Assembly (NCBI GenBank): GCA_028571685.1
Contig: CM053152.1
Location: 21,584,001 to 21,648,000, forward strand
Length of the DNA: 64,000 bases
DNA from: Heterohyrax brucei
Taxonomy: Eukaryota; Chordata; Mammalia; Hyracoidea; Procaviidae
Direction: 5' to 3'
Of this stretch, positions 31,514-41,828 are shown one piece after another. The stretch's first letter is position 1. Each line of letters opens with the position of its first letter. The notes under the pieces are model-generated. The model made no database searches, had not been told where the DNA came from, and saw only the letters and a program-made list of their open reading frames with translations. The position numbers and the translations under genes were made by a program.

Positions 31514-32558
31514 ATGATGCCCCCAAAGCAACAAACTATGGAGAAAAGTGTAACCAAGAAATCACCCATGGCTTCAGAAGGCCCCCAAAATAAAGCATCT
31601 CAGAACTTCCCAGATGAAGAAGCTTTTCTGAAACTATTAGAAGGTGAATATGAAAAGATTATATAGAGAGCCCTCATAGACTTTATACAAAATACAGCAG
31701 AGCAAAATGAAAAACTAAGCAAGCTGTTTGATCTGATGGAACACCAGTACTCTGAAATCCAACAGATCAAGAACAAAATCAAAGACACAGAAACTTCAAT
31801 TCAAAGCCAAGAAACCAGAGTGGAACAAATGGAAAATAAATTTTCTGATTTGGAAGACAGAGCTACTGATTCCTGCATCTATGAGGAGAAATCAGAGAAA
31901 AGAAGCAAAAAAAATGAAGAAGCATTAAGAAGCATGTGGGACTCTATTAAGAGGAGCAATCTATGATTACTTGGAGTTCCTGAATAGGGAGAGATAGCTG
32001 AAAACACAGAGAGTATTGTTATAGAGTTGCTGACAGAAAACTTCCCAGAAATTAGGAAAGAAGAGAATATAGATATCCAAGATCCCTGTCAAACACCACT
32101 CAATATAGATCTGAAAAGAAAGACTCCTGGATGTATTCTAATAAAGCTCAACAAAATGAAACATAAGCAGAAACTCTTAACAGCAGCAAGACTCAAAGCA
32201 AAGCTAACATTCAGAGGGAAATCCCTGTAGACTTTCATCAGATTTCGCAGCAGAAATAATTCTGGCACAGAGATGGTGTTATGACACATTCAAAGCTTTG
32301 AAGAAGAAGAACTTCCAATCAAGAATTATATATCTTGCAAAATTATCTTTCAAATATGTAAATGAAATTAAGACATTTGCAGATAAAAAGGAACTTAGAG
32401 ACTTTGCAAAAACCAAACCAAAGCTACAGGAAATACTCAAAGAAGCTCTTGGCTTAGAAGAACAAAACCACAAACTTTATATTTTAGAAGCAAATACGGA
32501 CACATCACCCAGAATCCTACTCAGTTTTGGAAGTCTCCAAACTCAATCAAAGCTATAA
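31514..32558 (+). pseudogene. L1 ORF1, full-length frame with stops
   Basis: The start is the ATG at 31514 ('MMPPKQQTMEKSVTKK'); a second in-frame ATG lies at 31517. The order is: basic N-terminus, acidic spacer, long coiled coil (31680-31960, 'FDLMEHQYSEIQQIKNK' then 'VEQMENKFSDLEDRATDS'), RRM-like domain (32027-32230, 'EENIDIQDPCQTPLNI', 'TAARLKAKLTFRGKSL') and C-terminal domain (32298-32558, 'KTKPKLQEILKEALGLEEQN'). A stop follows 'EGEYEKII' near 31665, another follows 'SIKRSNL', and frameshifts separate the later pieces. In active L1s this protein forms trimers on L1 RNA. Confidence 0.88.
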
Positions 32559-32899
32559 TAGTGAAAGAAATGATCCAGTGATCATATCATGAAAACTATG
32601 ATGTCATCATATTAAAAGGAGGGATGTATTACAGTCATTATGGTCCTTCCAGATGGAGAGGAAGTAGATAAGAACGATAGTAATTAAATTGAGTTTGTAC
32701 ATAGTTTATTAAGGGGACTCATGGGAGCAGCTGTAAAGCACAATAAAGATGCAAGATATCAAATCAAGAAACAGAATACAGGAGTCTCAACAACTACAAA
32801 ACCAACCCTGAAAAAGGTGAAAAATCAACTCACAAAGAAGGTTGCAGAACAGATTAATAAGAACAATAGAGAAGGTAACACAAAAATAAACACATGGCA

Positions 32900-35800
32900 A
32901 TGGCAGCACTGAACACATACCTATCAATAACCACTCAATGTGAATGGACTGAATGCTCTAGTAAAGAGATATCTAGTGACATCTTGGCTCAAAAGACATG
33001 ACCTATCCATATGATGTCTGCAAGAAACTCACCTTAGATTTAAAGATAGGAACAAACTGAAAATTAAAGGATAGAAGAATAGATACCAAGCTAACAATGA
33101 ACAAAGAAGAGAAAAGTGTGGCAATTCTAATCTCAGATTAAATAGATTTTAACGTAAAATCCATCATCGTGGACAAGGAAGGACATCATTTATTGCTGAA
33201 AGGTTCAATACACAAGCAGGACTTAATATTAAGTATTTATGTGCCTAATATTAGAGCACCTAAGTACATTGAAGAAACACTGACTACACTCAAAAATGAG
33301 ATCTATCACTCTACCATAATAGTGGGAGACTTCAACACTCCACTCTCAATATTGGACAGATAATCTAGAAAAAAGCTCAGTAAAGACACAGAAGACATTA
33401 TTGCCACAACTAACCAACTAGACCTCATTGACATATACAGAACTTTCTATCCACCAGCAGATAACTACACCTCTTCTCCAGTGCACATGGAACATTCTCC
33501 AGAATAGACCATGTGTTAGGACACAAAGCAAATGTCAGCAAAATCCAAACCACTGAATTATTGCAAAGCATCTTCTCAGACCATAAAGCCATAAAAGTCA
33601 AAATCAATAGCAGAAAAAACATAGAAAGTGGGACTCAGGGAAACAGAACAACATCTTGTTCAAAAAACCATAGGTTATGGAAGAAATCAAGGATGAACTA
33701 AAGAAATTTATGGATTCCAATGAGAATGAAAACACTTCCTACCAGAACCTATGGGATACAGTCAAAGCAGTGCTCAGAGGTCTGTGTATCTCCATAAATG
33801 CACAAATCTGGAAGGAAGAAAGAAACCAAATCAAAGAACTAACTCTACAATTTGAACAAGTAGAGAGAGAACAACAGAGGAACCCCTGAGGCACCAGAAG
33901 AAAACAGATCGTAAAGATCAGAGCAGAAATAAATAAGAGAATAGAAGAGCAACTGAAAAAACTGAAAAGACCAAAAGCTGATTTTTGGGAAAGATCAACA
34001 AAATTGACAAACCTTTGGCTAAACTTACTAGAGAAAAACAGGAAAGCAAACAAATAACCCAGATAAGAAATGAGAGGGGAGTTGTCACAACGGATCCAAC
34101 AGAAATAAAAAATATTGTAACAGAATACTATGAAAGACTGCACTCTAACAAATTTGAAAACATAGAGGAAATGGATAAATTCCTTGATTTGTATCACCTA
34201 CCCAAATTATCACAAGATGAAGCAGAACAACTTAATAAACCTATCACAAAGGAAGAGATTGAAACAGTCATCAAAAAACTATCAACCAAAAAAAGTCCAG
34301 GCCCAGATGGCTTCACCACAGAATTCTACCAAGCTTTTAGAGAGGAGTTATCTCCAACACTACTGAGGCTATTTCACAGTATAGAAAGGCATGGAATAGT
34401 CCCAAATTCATTCTATGAAGCCAGCATAATCCTGGTGCCAAAGCCAGGGAAAGACCCAACAAAAAAGGAGAGCTACAGACTGATATCACTCATGAACCTA
34501 GATGCAAAAGTCTTCAACAAAATCCTTGCCAATAGAACACAACAACATATGCAAAAAATAATCAATCATGACCAAGTTGGATTCATACCAGGAATGCAAG
34601 GCTGGTTCAACAGCAGAAAAACAATTAAGGTGATCAACCACATAAATACCACAAAAGACAAGAATCACCTGATTTTGTCTATTGATGCAAAAAAGGCATT
34701 TGATAAAGCCGACACCAATTGGCACTAAAAACCCAGCAAAATAGGAATAGACGGCAAACTCCTTGATGCAATAAAGGCCGTTTATACAAAGCCAACTGTC
34801 TACGTTATCCTGAATAGAGAGAGACTGAAACAGTTTCCCTTGAGAACAGGAACTAGACAAGGATGCCCACGCTTGCCTCTCCTATTCAACATTGTACTAG
34901 AAGTTCTAGCCAGAGCAATTAGACAAGAGCAAGAAATAAAGAGAATCTGCATTGGCAAAGAAGTAAAAATCTCCCTGTTTGCAGATGATGTGATTGTGTA
35001 TGCAGAGAATCCCAAAGAATCCATAAGAAAACTACTCAAACTGATAGAAGAGTTTAGCAAAGTCTCGGGATACTACATAAAGATAAGTAAGTTACTAGGT
35101 TTCTTTATACCAACGATGAGATTATTAATGAAGAAATCACCAAATCAATACCATTTACTATAACCCCTAAGAAGATAAAGTACCTGGGAATAAATGTAAC
35201 TAGAGAAATAAGAGACCTTTACAAAGAGAGCTACAAGTCCTTAGTACAAGAAACTAAGCAAGACTTACATAAATGGCGAAACCTACCCTGCTCGTGGATA
35301 GAAAGACTTCACATTGTGAACATGTCTGCTTTGCTCAAAGCAATCTGCTTACATAATGCAATCCCAGTACAAATTCCAGTGCCATTTTTTGAGATGGAGA
35401 AACAAATTACCAACTTTGTTTGGAAAGGGAAGAAGCCCCGGATAAGTAAAGCACTACTGAAGAAGAATACACTGGGAGGCCTCTCACTACCTGACTTTAG
35501 GTCCTATTACACTGCCACAGTAGTCAAAACAGCCTAGTACTGGTACAAAAACAGACAGATAGACCAATGGAACAGAATTGAGACCCCAGAGATGACACCA
35601 TACTCCTATGAACAGTGGGTACTTGAAAATGGCCCTAAGACATTAAACTGGGGCAAAAATCTCTTCAACAACTGGTGCTGGCAAAATTGAATATCCATCT
35701 GCAATAAATTGAAACAAGACCCATATCTTATACCTTATACAAAACCCAACTCAAACTGGATAAAAGATGTAAATATCAAACCTAAAACAATGAAGCTCAT

Positions 35801-36720
35801 CCAAGAAAATGTAGAAACAACAATGGAAGTTTTAATACACAACATGGCAAGACTTCAAAATCTGTCAAACAAACCACAAACAACAGAAGAGAAAATAGAT
35901 AGGTGGGAACTACTAAGAATCAAACACTTTTTTTTATCCAAAGACTTTATTAATAGAATTAAAAGACCACCTACAGAATGGGAAAAAGTATTTGGCAACT
36001 ATATGTCAGACTGATGCCTGATCTCCATAATCTATAAGGTACTACAAAATGTCAATAAGAAAAGGATAAATCATCCAATTAAGAGACAGGCAAAGGAGAT
36101 GGACAGACACTACTCTAAAGAGGAGATCCAGGAAGCCAAAAAACACATGCGAACATGCTCACGATCATTAGCTATTAAAGAAATTTCAAATAAAAACTAC
36201 AATGAGGTACCATTTCACCCCAACAAGGTTGGGCATGATCCAAAAAAACACAAAACAACAAATGCTGGAGAGGCTGTGGAGAGACTGAATCTCTCCTACA
36301 CTGTTAGGTGGGTTGCAAAATGGTGTAATCTCTTTTGATAGCAATCTCGCACTTCCTTGAAAAGCTGGATCTAGATATACCATTTGATCCAGTAATTCCA
36401 CTGCTTGGAATATATCCTACAGAATCATGGCCATTCACACCAATTGATACGTGCACATGCACATGAACTTTTATCACAGCATAGTCCACAATAGCAAAAA
36501 GATGGAATCAACTCAGATGCCCAACAACAGAGGAATGGATAGGTAAACTATGGTATATCTACTCAATGAAATACTATGCAATGATAAAGAACAATAATGA
36601 TTTTAGGAAACATCTCATAACTTGGTTTCAACTGGAGGACATTATGTGGAGTGAAAGTAGTCAGCGACAAAAGGACGAATATTGTATGAGACCCCTAGGA
36701 TAAGAACTTAAAAATAGACT
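32900..36720 (+). pseudogene. L1 ORF2 (endonuclease-RT), broken but nearly complete
   Basis: The ATG at 32900 gives 'MAALNTYLSIT'. A small indel then shifts frame. Endonuclease: 33169-33363 carries 'DKEGHHLLLKGSIHKQD' and 'IIVGDFNTPLSILDR' (GDFN motif), and 33513-33701 carries 'SDHKAIKVKI' (catalytic Asp-His). The RT N-terminal part and palm start lie in a 247-codon frame (33985-34728) with '[16 protein letters not shown]', '[14 protein letters not shown]' and motif A '[12 protein letters not shown]'. In 34840-35163 are '[14 protein letters not shown]' (motif B) and '[17 protein letters not shown]' (motif C intact). The thumb and C-terminal region follow at 35316-35537 and 35709-36014, with the Cys-rich end near 36270-36400. 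Stops and frameshifts make it inactive. Confidence 0.92.
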
Positions 36721-37662
36721 CACACATAGAAGAAAAGACTTCTTGATGGTTGGAAAGGTAGGGAAGAGGGGGGTGGAGGGTTTAGATTAGATAGTTGATA
36801 GAAATTTGGTTGGGTGAAATCTGTGACAGCACACATTTAAAAGAAGGTCAATATTATCTTGACTTCAACATAACATAATTACTCCTCCCATCTTATCCCA
36901 ATGAGATGGGAGGGCCGGGAACCATGCTCTCAGTGGAAATTGAGGCCAATTGGCACAACGAGCATTTTACTAAGAGAGCCTTCTGCACTCCACCTTGGTG
37001 AGTGGTGTCTGGGATCTTAAAAGCTGCCAAGCTGCCATTTGAGGGTACAGTGAATGTTGCCCACTTTGGAGGAATGGATGATTACCAAGGACCAAAATGA
37101 CATTGAGGAAAGAGAACCCAGATGACAGAGAGACCCACGTCAGTGGGTGACTACATCGACTTGTGACCAGGAGAACTGAATGGTGCCTAGCCACCTCCAG
37201 TGATAGCCATGATGGAGCTCACAAAGTTGAGTCTCACTGGCAACACAAGAATAAAAAGGGGTGCACCCTGAGATCTCCACTAAAAGACCACCATTGATGG
37301 TCCAGGGGCCTTGGAGTTCCCCTGGGAGCATGGACCCTGGCCCCGATGCTGCCCCTGTCCATAAATCATAATGGAGGTCAACTCTTGGACAGGTATGGAT
37401 TGGACTCGGTAACACAGAGTGACCATGTCATGTGTGCACTTCATTGTTCTGTGCATCTATAGGATGTTGTCCTGCTGACCTCTTACTGGAGGAAGGGGAA
37501 TGGGTGGAGAGGAAGAAATAGGAGATAGTTGGGAGGACAAGACAGGTATGGAGCAGACAGGAAGAGTGTGCTATCACTGGGCAGGGAGAACAGTGTGAGC
37601 TGCATATAGGTGGGAGCTGCAAATTTATGTGGGAATTTACATTTTCATTCAATCATAAAAAA
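36721..37662 (+). mobile_element. L1 3' UTR of the full-length copy
   Basis: About 0.94 kb with 'tttggttgggtgaaatctgt', 'aagctgccaagctgccattt', 'ccagtgatagccatgatgga', 'ataaatcataatggaggtca' and an A tail. A G-rich patch near 36765-36780 ('gggaagaggggggtggaggg') recalls the G-rich tract common in mammalian L1 3' UTRs. Confidence 0.88.
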
Positions 37663-37767
37663 AAAAGATTGTGGACATGGTACAGGACCAAACAGTGTTT
37701 CCTTCTGTTGTTCATAGGGTTGCTATGAGTCAGAACCAACTCAAGGGCACCTAACAACATCAACAAT
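37663..37767 (+). mobile_element. RTE 3' end, continuation after the L1 insertion
   Basis: 'gattgtggacatggtacagg', 'accaaacagtgtttccttct', 'gggttgctatgagtcagaac', 'aagggcacctaacaacatca' complete the RTE begun at 28590. This tail is the sequence shared with AfroSINEs ('gctatgagtc...gactc...'). Confidence 0.9.
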
Positions 37768-38735
37768 TTGCTATCTTCATGGATGATATCTTTGATGTCA
37801 TTCCACAGTTGATCTGGTCTTTGGTCATTAGTGATCAGCACATCAAATCTGTTCTTGAGATGGTGTTTAAACTCAGGAGGGCTGTACTCAAGGTCATACT
37901 TTGGCTCTCGTGGACTTGTTCCAATTTTCGTTAGTTTCAGTTTGAAATCGAATATGGGCAATTGATGATGTGTGCCACAGTCAGCACCTGTTCTTGTCCT
38001 GACTCCTGATATGGAGCTTTTCCATTGCCTTTTTCCACAGAAGTGGTCACTTTGGGTCCTGTGTATTCCATCTGGTGAGGTCGTTGTGTATAGTCGCCAT
38101 TTGTGTTGGTTAAAAAGGGTATTTGCAACAAAGAAGTCATTAGTTTTGCAAAATTCTGTCATATGATCTCTGGCATTATTTCTATCACCAAGGCTGTATT
38201 TTCCAAACTGATCCTTCGTCTTTGTTTCCAACTTTTGAACTCCAGTCACCACTAATTAGCAATGCATCTTGATTGCATGTTTGATCTTCAGACTGCAGAA
38301 GCTGGTAAAAATCTTCAATCTCTTCAGCTTTGGCCTTAGTGGTTGTTGTGTAAATCTGAATAATAATGGTAGTATTAACTGGCCTTCCTTGTAGGCATAC
38401 AGATATTAATCCTATCACTGACAGCATTGTACTTCAGTAAAGATGTAGCAATGTTCTCTTTGATGATGAATACAACACTGTTCTTCAAGTTTTTGTTCCC
38501 AGCATAGTAGACCATATGATTGTTGGATTCAAAATGGCCCAAACTTGTCCGTTTCAGTTCACCAGTGTCTAGGATATCAATGTTAATGCATTCCATTTCA
38601 TTTTTGATGATTTCAAGTTTTCCTAGATTCATACTTTGTACCTTCCATTTCTCAACTATTAATGGATGTTTGCAGATGTTTCTTTTCATTTTGAGTAGTG
38701 CCACATCAGCAATAGAAGATCCCAAAAGCCTTACT
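37768..38735 (-). pseudogene. RTE endonuclease region, minus strand
   Basis: Three minus frames in series cover the RTE endonuclease. 38375-38725 has 'NLGKLEIIKNEMECINIDI', 'GELKRTSLGHFESNNH' and 'VVFIIKENIA'. 38185-38427 has 'IQIYTTTTKAKAEEIEDF' and 'ALLISGDWSSKVGN' (GDW motif). 37653-38252 has 'DHMTEFCKTNDFFVANTLF', 'RLYTTTSPDGIHR' and 'HHQLP' at the final catalytic position, where the family has SDH. The last frame then reads 'NDQRPDQLWNDIKDIIHED' into the linker before running through the junction. Frameshifts separate the pieces. The fragment abuts the plus-strand RTE tail directly and should be the 5' half of the RTE whose 3' end is at 28288. Confidence 0.88.
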
Positions 38736-39048
38736 CAATCCATGTCATTAAGGTCGACTCTACTTTGAGGAGGCAGCTCTTCCCCAGTCACCTTCTGAGT
38801 GCCTTCCAACCTGGAGGACTCACTTTCCGGCAGTGCGTCTGACAATGTTTGGCTACTATTCATAAAGTTTTTCCCGGCTAATTCTTTTCAGAAGTAGACT
38901 GTCGTGTCCTTCTTCCTGCTTTAGTCTGGAAGCTCAGCTGAAACCTGTCTACCATCAGTGACCCTGCTGACACCTAAAAGCCAGTGGTATAACTTTCAGC
39001 ATCACAGCAACAAACAAGCCTCCACTGACAGACAAATGGGGGATGCTC
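38736..39048 (-). mobile_element. RTE leader-like sequence or AfroSINE-related repeat
   Basis: 'aaggtcgactctactttgag', 'ctgagtgccttccaacctgg', 'cttttcagaagtagactgtc', 'tagtctggaagctcagctga', 'aacctgtctaccatcagtga', 'caagcctccactgacaga'. It continues without a gap from the RTE endonuclease start, so it may be that RTE's 5' UTR. Similar modules stand next to an RTE tail at 25236 and 26791. The alternative is an AfroSINE-like insertion beside the RTE. Confidence 0.6.
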
Positions 39049-39053
39049 TCTAT

Positions 39054-39456
39054 CTTTGATGCAGTTATCTGCCTTGCATGGTGCTGTTACGCTCATTACC
39101 TGATACTGTTATCCTCTCTACCTGATGCTGTAACTCCTTTACCTGATGCTCTTGTCTGTCTTACCGGATGCTGTTGCCATCCTTACCTGATGCTGTTACC
39201 CCCCTTACCTGATGCTGTTATTGCCCTCACCTGATGTTTTACTTTTCTTATCTGATGCTTCTATCTGCTTTACTGGATGCTGTTACCGTCCTTACTTGAT
39301 GGTGTTATCTGCCTTACCAGATGCTATTATCCTCCTTACCTGATGCTGTTATCCTCCTTATGTGATGATATTATCCTTCCTACCCTATTCTGTTATCCCC
39401 CTTACCTGATGCTGTTATTCCCCTTACCTGTTGCTGTTACCCTCATTACCTGATGC
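39054..39456. repeat. 22-bp minisatellite, about 18 copies
   Basis: Head-to-tail units of 'acctgatgctgttatcctcc' plus 'tt' (22 bp; two units are 21 bp) run for about 400 bp with unit-to-unit differences of a few bases. The last unit merges into the L1 3' UTR words 'gatgccactcaccaaggtgg'. It lies exactly between the outer end of the RTE leader and the resumed L1. Because 22 is not a multiple of three, the short plus frame over it (39043-39234) is not a conserved peptide repeat. Confidence 0.95.
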
Positions 39457-40128
39457 CACTCACCAAGGTGGGATGCAGAACATTTTCTTAAAAAAACCAA
39501 AAGACCTTAGTTATGCCACATGGCCTAGTTGTCCCCTGAAACAATGGTCCTTAGACCCCAACCCCTGCTACTCTGACCTTCAAAGTGTTGGGTTGTATTT
39601 AGGAAACCCCTTAGCTTTTGGTGTAGTCCAGCAGTGTTAATCTGCTTTCTACTGCATGGGGTCACTTCCGTCACTTAGCCTAATTCCTATCTACTGTCCA
39701 ATGTATGAATATCCATCCTTACTTGATGCTTCTCTTGTAACCATCAAAGGTTATTTTCTTTTGTTCTTAAACCTACTCTTGAGTCCTTATAATAGTTGTT
39801 TCATAAAATATTTGTCTTTTTGTATGTAATTTCACCCAGCATAATGCCTTCCAGATGACTCCGTGTTACCAGATGTTTCTCCATATCATCATTATTCTTT
39901 ATCATTGTGTAGTATTCCATTGTGTGAATACACTGCTGTTTATTTATTCATGTGTTGATGAACACTTAGGTTGATTTTATTCTTTTGTTATTGTGGACAG
40001 TGCTGCAATAAACGTTAATGTGCGTGTATCTGTTTGTGTGACACCTCTTAGCTTCTCTAGGATATATTCCAAGCAGTGAGATTGCTGGGTCATATGGTTT
40101 TTCTATTTCTAGCTTTTTAAGAAAGTGT

Positions 40129-40468
40129 CCTTGCCCATAAATCATAATGAAAGTCCACTCTTTGGACATGAATGGATTGGACTTGGGATGCAGAGTGACC
40201 ATATATTGGATGCACTTTATGGTTCTATGCATCTATAGGATATCATCCTGTTGACCTCTGGCTGGAGAGTGAGTGGAGAGGAGGGGAAAGGAGACTGTTG
40301 GGAGGATGAGACATGTATGGAATAGTGTGCTGTCACTGGGCAGGGAGAGCAGTGGAAGCTGCATATAGGTGGGCATGTAAATTTATATGGGAATGTACAT
40401 TTTCACTCAGTCATAATAAAAAAAAAGAAGATAAAAAAGAAATACAAATCAAAGTAATTAAAAAAAAA
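40129..40468 (+). mobile_element. 5'-truncated L1 insertion 1 in the old L1
   Basis: 'ataaatcataatgaaagtcc', 'atgcatctataggatatcat', 'tggaagctgcatataggtgg', then an unusually long A-rich tail with g/t/c interruptions (40409-40468). TSD: 'aagaaagtgt' (40119-40128) and 'aagaaagtat' (40469-40478), one difference. Confidence 0.92.
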
Positions 40469-40751
40469 AAGAAAGTATCAAATTTGATTTCCAAAGTGGT
40501 TATACCATTTTGCATTCCCATTGGCAGTGTGGAAGAGTTCTAGTCTCTCCACAATCTCGCCAACATCCATTTTTTGTGTTTTTTAGGTTAATGTCAGCCT
40601 TGTTAGAGTGAGATGGCATCTCATTGTAGTTTTGATTTGGATTTCTGTAATGGTTAATGATTGTGAACATCCTCATTTGTCTATTTGCTGCTAGGATGTC
40701 TTTGGTGAAGTGTGTTTTCATATCTTTTGCTCGTTTTTAAAATTGGGTTTT

Positions 40752-41828
40752 CGTCTCATAACCTGGGTTCACCTGAAGGACATTATGTTGAGTGAAAGAA
40801 GTCAGCGACAGAAGGACAAATGTTGTATGAGACCCCTACTATAAGAACTTAAAATCAGACTCGTACACAGAAGAAAAGACTTTCATGGCTGCAAGGGTTG
40901 GGAGGGCAGAAGGGTGAAAGGGGGAGGGTCTAGATTAGACAGTTGTTAGAAATTTGGTTGGGTGAAATTGGTGACAGCACACATTACTAAGAAGATTAAT
41001 ATTAACTGGACTTCACCACAACTTGAGTACTCCTCCAATCTCAACCCAATATTGCAAGGACAGAGTAGCTAGGGTGGGGGCCCAGGGGCCATGCTCTCAG
41101 GGGAAATTGAGGCTAGCTGGTACATCTAGTGTTTTGCTAATGAGGACTCTCTGCACCCCACCTTGATCAGTGGTGGCTGGGGTCTTACAAGCTGCCAAGT
41201 GACTATCTGAGGGTATAGCAAATGGTCTGAACTCAGCAGGAACGGATGATCACCAAGGTCCCTAATGACATGGGTGAAAGAGAACCCAGAAGACAGAGAG
41301 ACCCACATCCATGGGTGTCCACATTGACTTGTGACAGGAAGAACCAGATGGGGCTCGGTCACCACCAGTGATAGCCATAGTGGAGCTCACAAACTTGAGT
41401 CTCACTGGCAACACAAGAATATAAAGGGGTGCACCCTGAGATATCTGCTAAAAGACCACAGTTGATGGTCCAGGGGCTTCGGGGTTCCCTTGGGAGCATG
41501 GCCCCTGGCCCTCATGCTGCTCTTCCATGAATAATAATGAAGGTCAGCTCTTTGGACATCAATGGATTGGACTTGGTGATGCAGAGTGATCGTATTTTGT
41601 GGGCACTTTATGATTCTATGCATCTATAGGATATTGTCCTGCTGACCTCATACTTGGGGGAGGGGAGTGGATGGAGAGGAGGAGATAGGAGACTGTTGGG
41701 AGGGTAGGACATGTATGGAGCAGAGAGGAGGAGTGTGCTGTCACTGTGCAAAGAGAGCAGTGGAAGCTGCATATAGGTGAGCATGCAAATTTGGATGGAA
41801 ATGTACATTTTCATTCAATCATAATAAA
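40752..41828 (+). mobile_element. 5'-truncated L1 insertion 2 in the old L1
   Basis: It starts near the end of ORF2 ('ggacattatgttgagtgaaa') and covers the whole 3' UTR ('gccaccagt'-type block at 41360, 'gatgcagagtgatcg'), ending 'tcaatcataataaaa'. The flanking 'aaaattgggtttt' at 40739-40751 and 41829-41841 is a perfect 13-bp TSD, so this is the best-defined insertion in the window. Confidence 0.95.

Larger units (their letters stand above)
30437..37662 (+). mobile_element. Full-length afrotherian L1 (7.2 kb) with TSD
   Basis: The element contains a 5' UTR (30437-31513, opening 'agggagggcagagtcaagat'), ORF1, spacer, ORF2, a 0.95-kb 3' UTR and an A tail. It sits in the plus-strand RTE: the flanks 'aaacgattatgg' (30425-30436) and 'aaaagattgtgg' (37663-37674) are a 12-bp TSD with two differences. 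RTE sequence continues on the right as expected. It is the only L1 here with a 5' UTR that begins at a TSD. Both ORFs carry several stops, so it is a full-length but dead copy. Confidence 0.93.

Noticed and set aside
33985-34728. 247-codon L1 RT frame as an intact gene
   Set aside because: It is an internal part of ORF2. Upstream and downstream parts are in other frames with stops.
28575-38735. Twin-priming inversion as the sole cause of the inverted RTE pieces
   Set aside because: Twin priming gives one 3' end. Here both the plus and minus pieces have their own RTE 3' tails, so at least two insertions are needed.
39043-39234. Leu-Pro-Asp-Ala repeat peptide from the minisatellite
   Set aside because: The 22-bp period shifts frame every unit, so a constant peptide repeat is not maintained. 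It lies in a repeat array at a transposon junction.
39054-39456. CRISPR-like array
   Set aside because: Units are contiguous and all similar, with no unique spacers, and the genome is mammalian.
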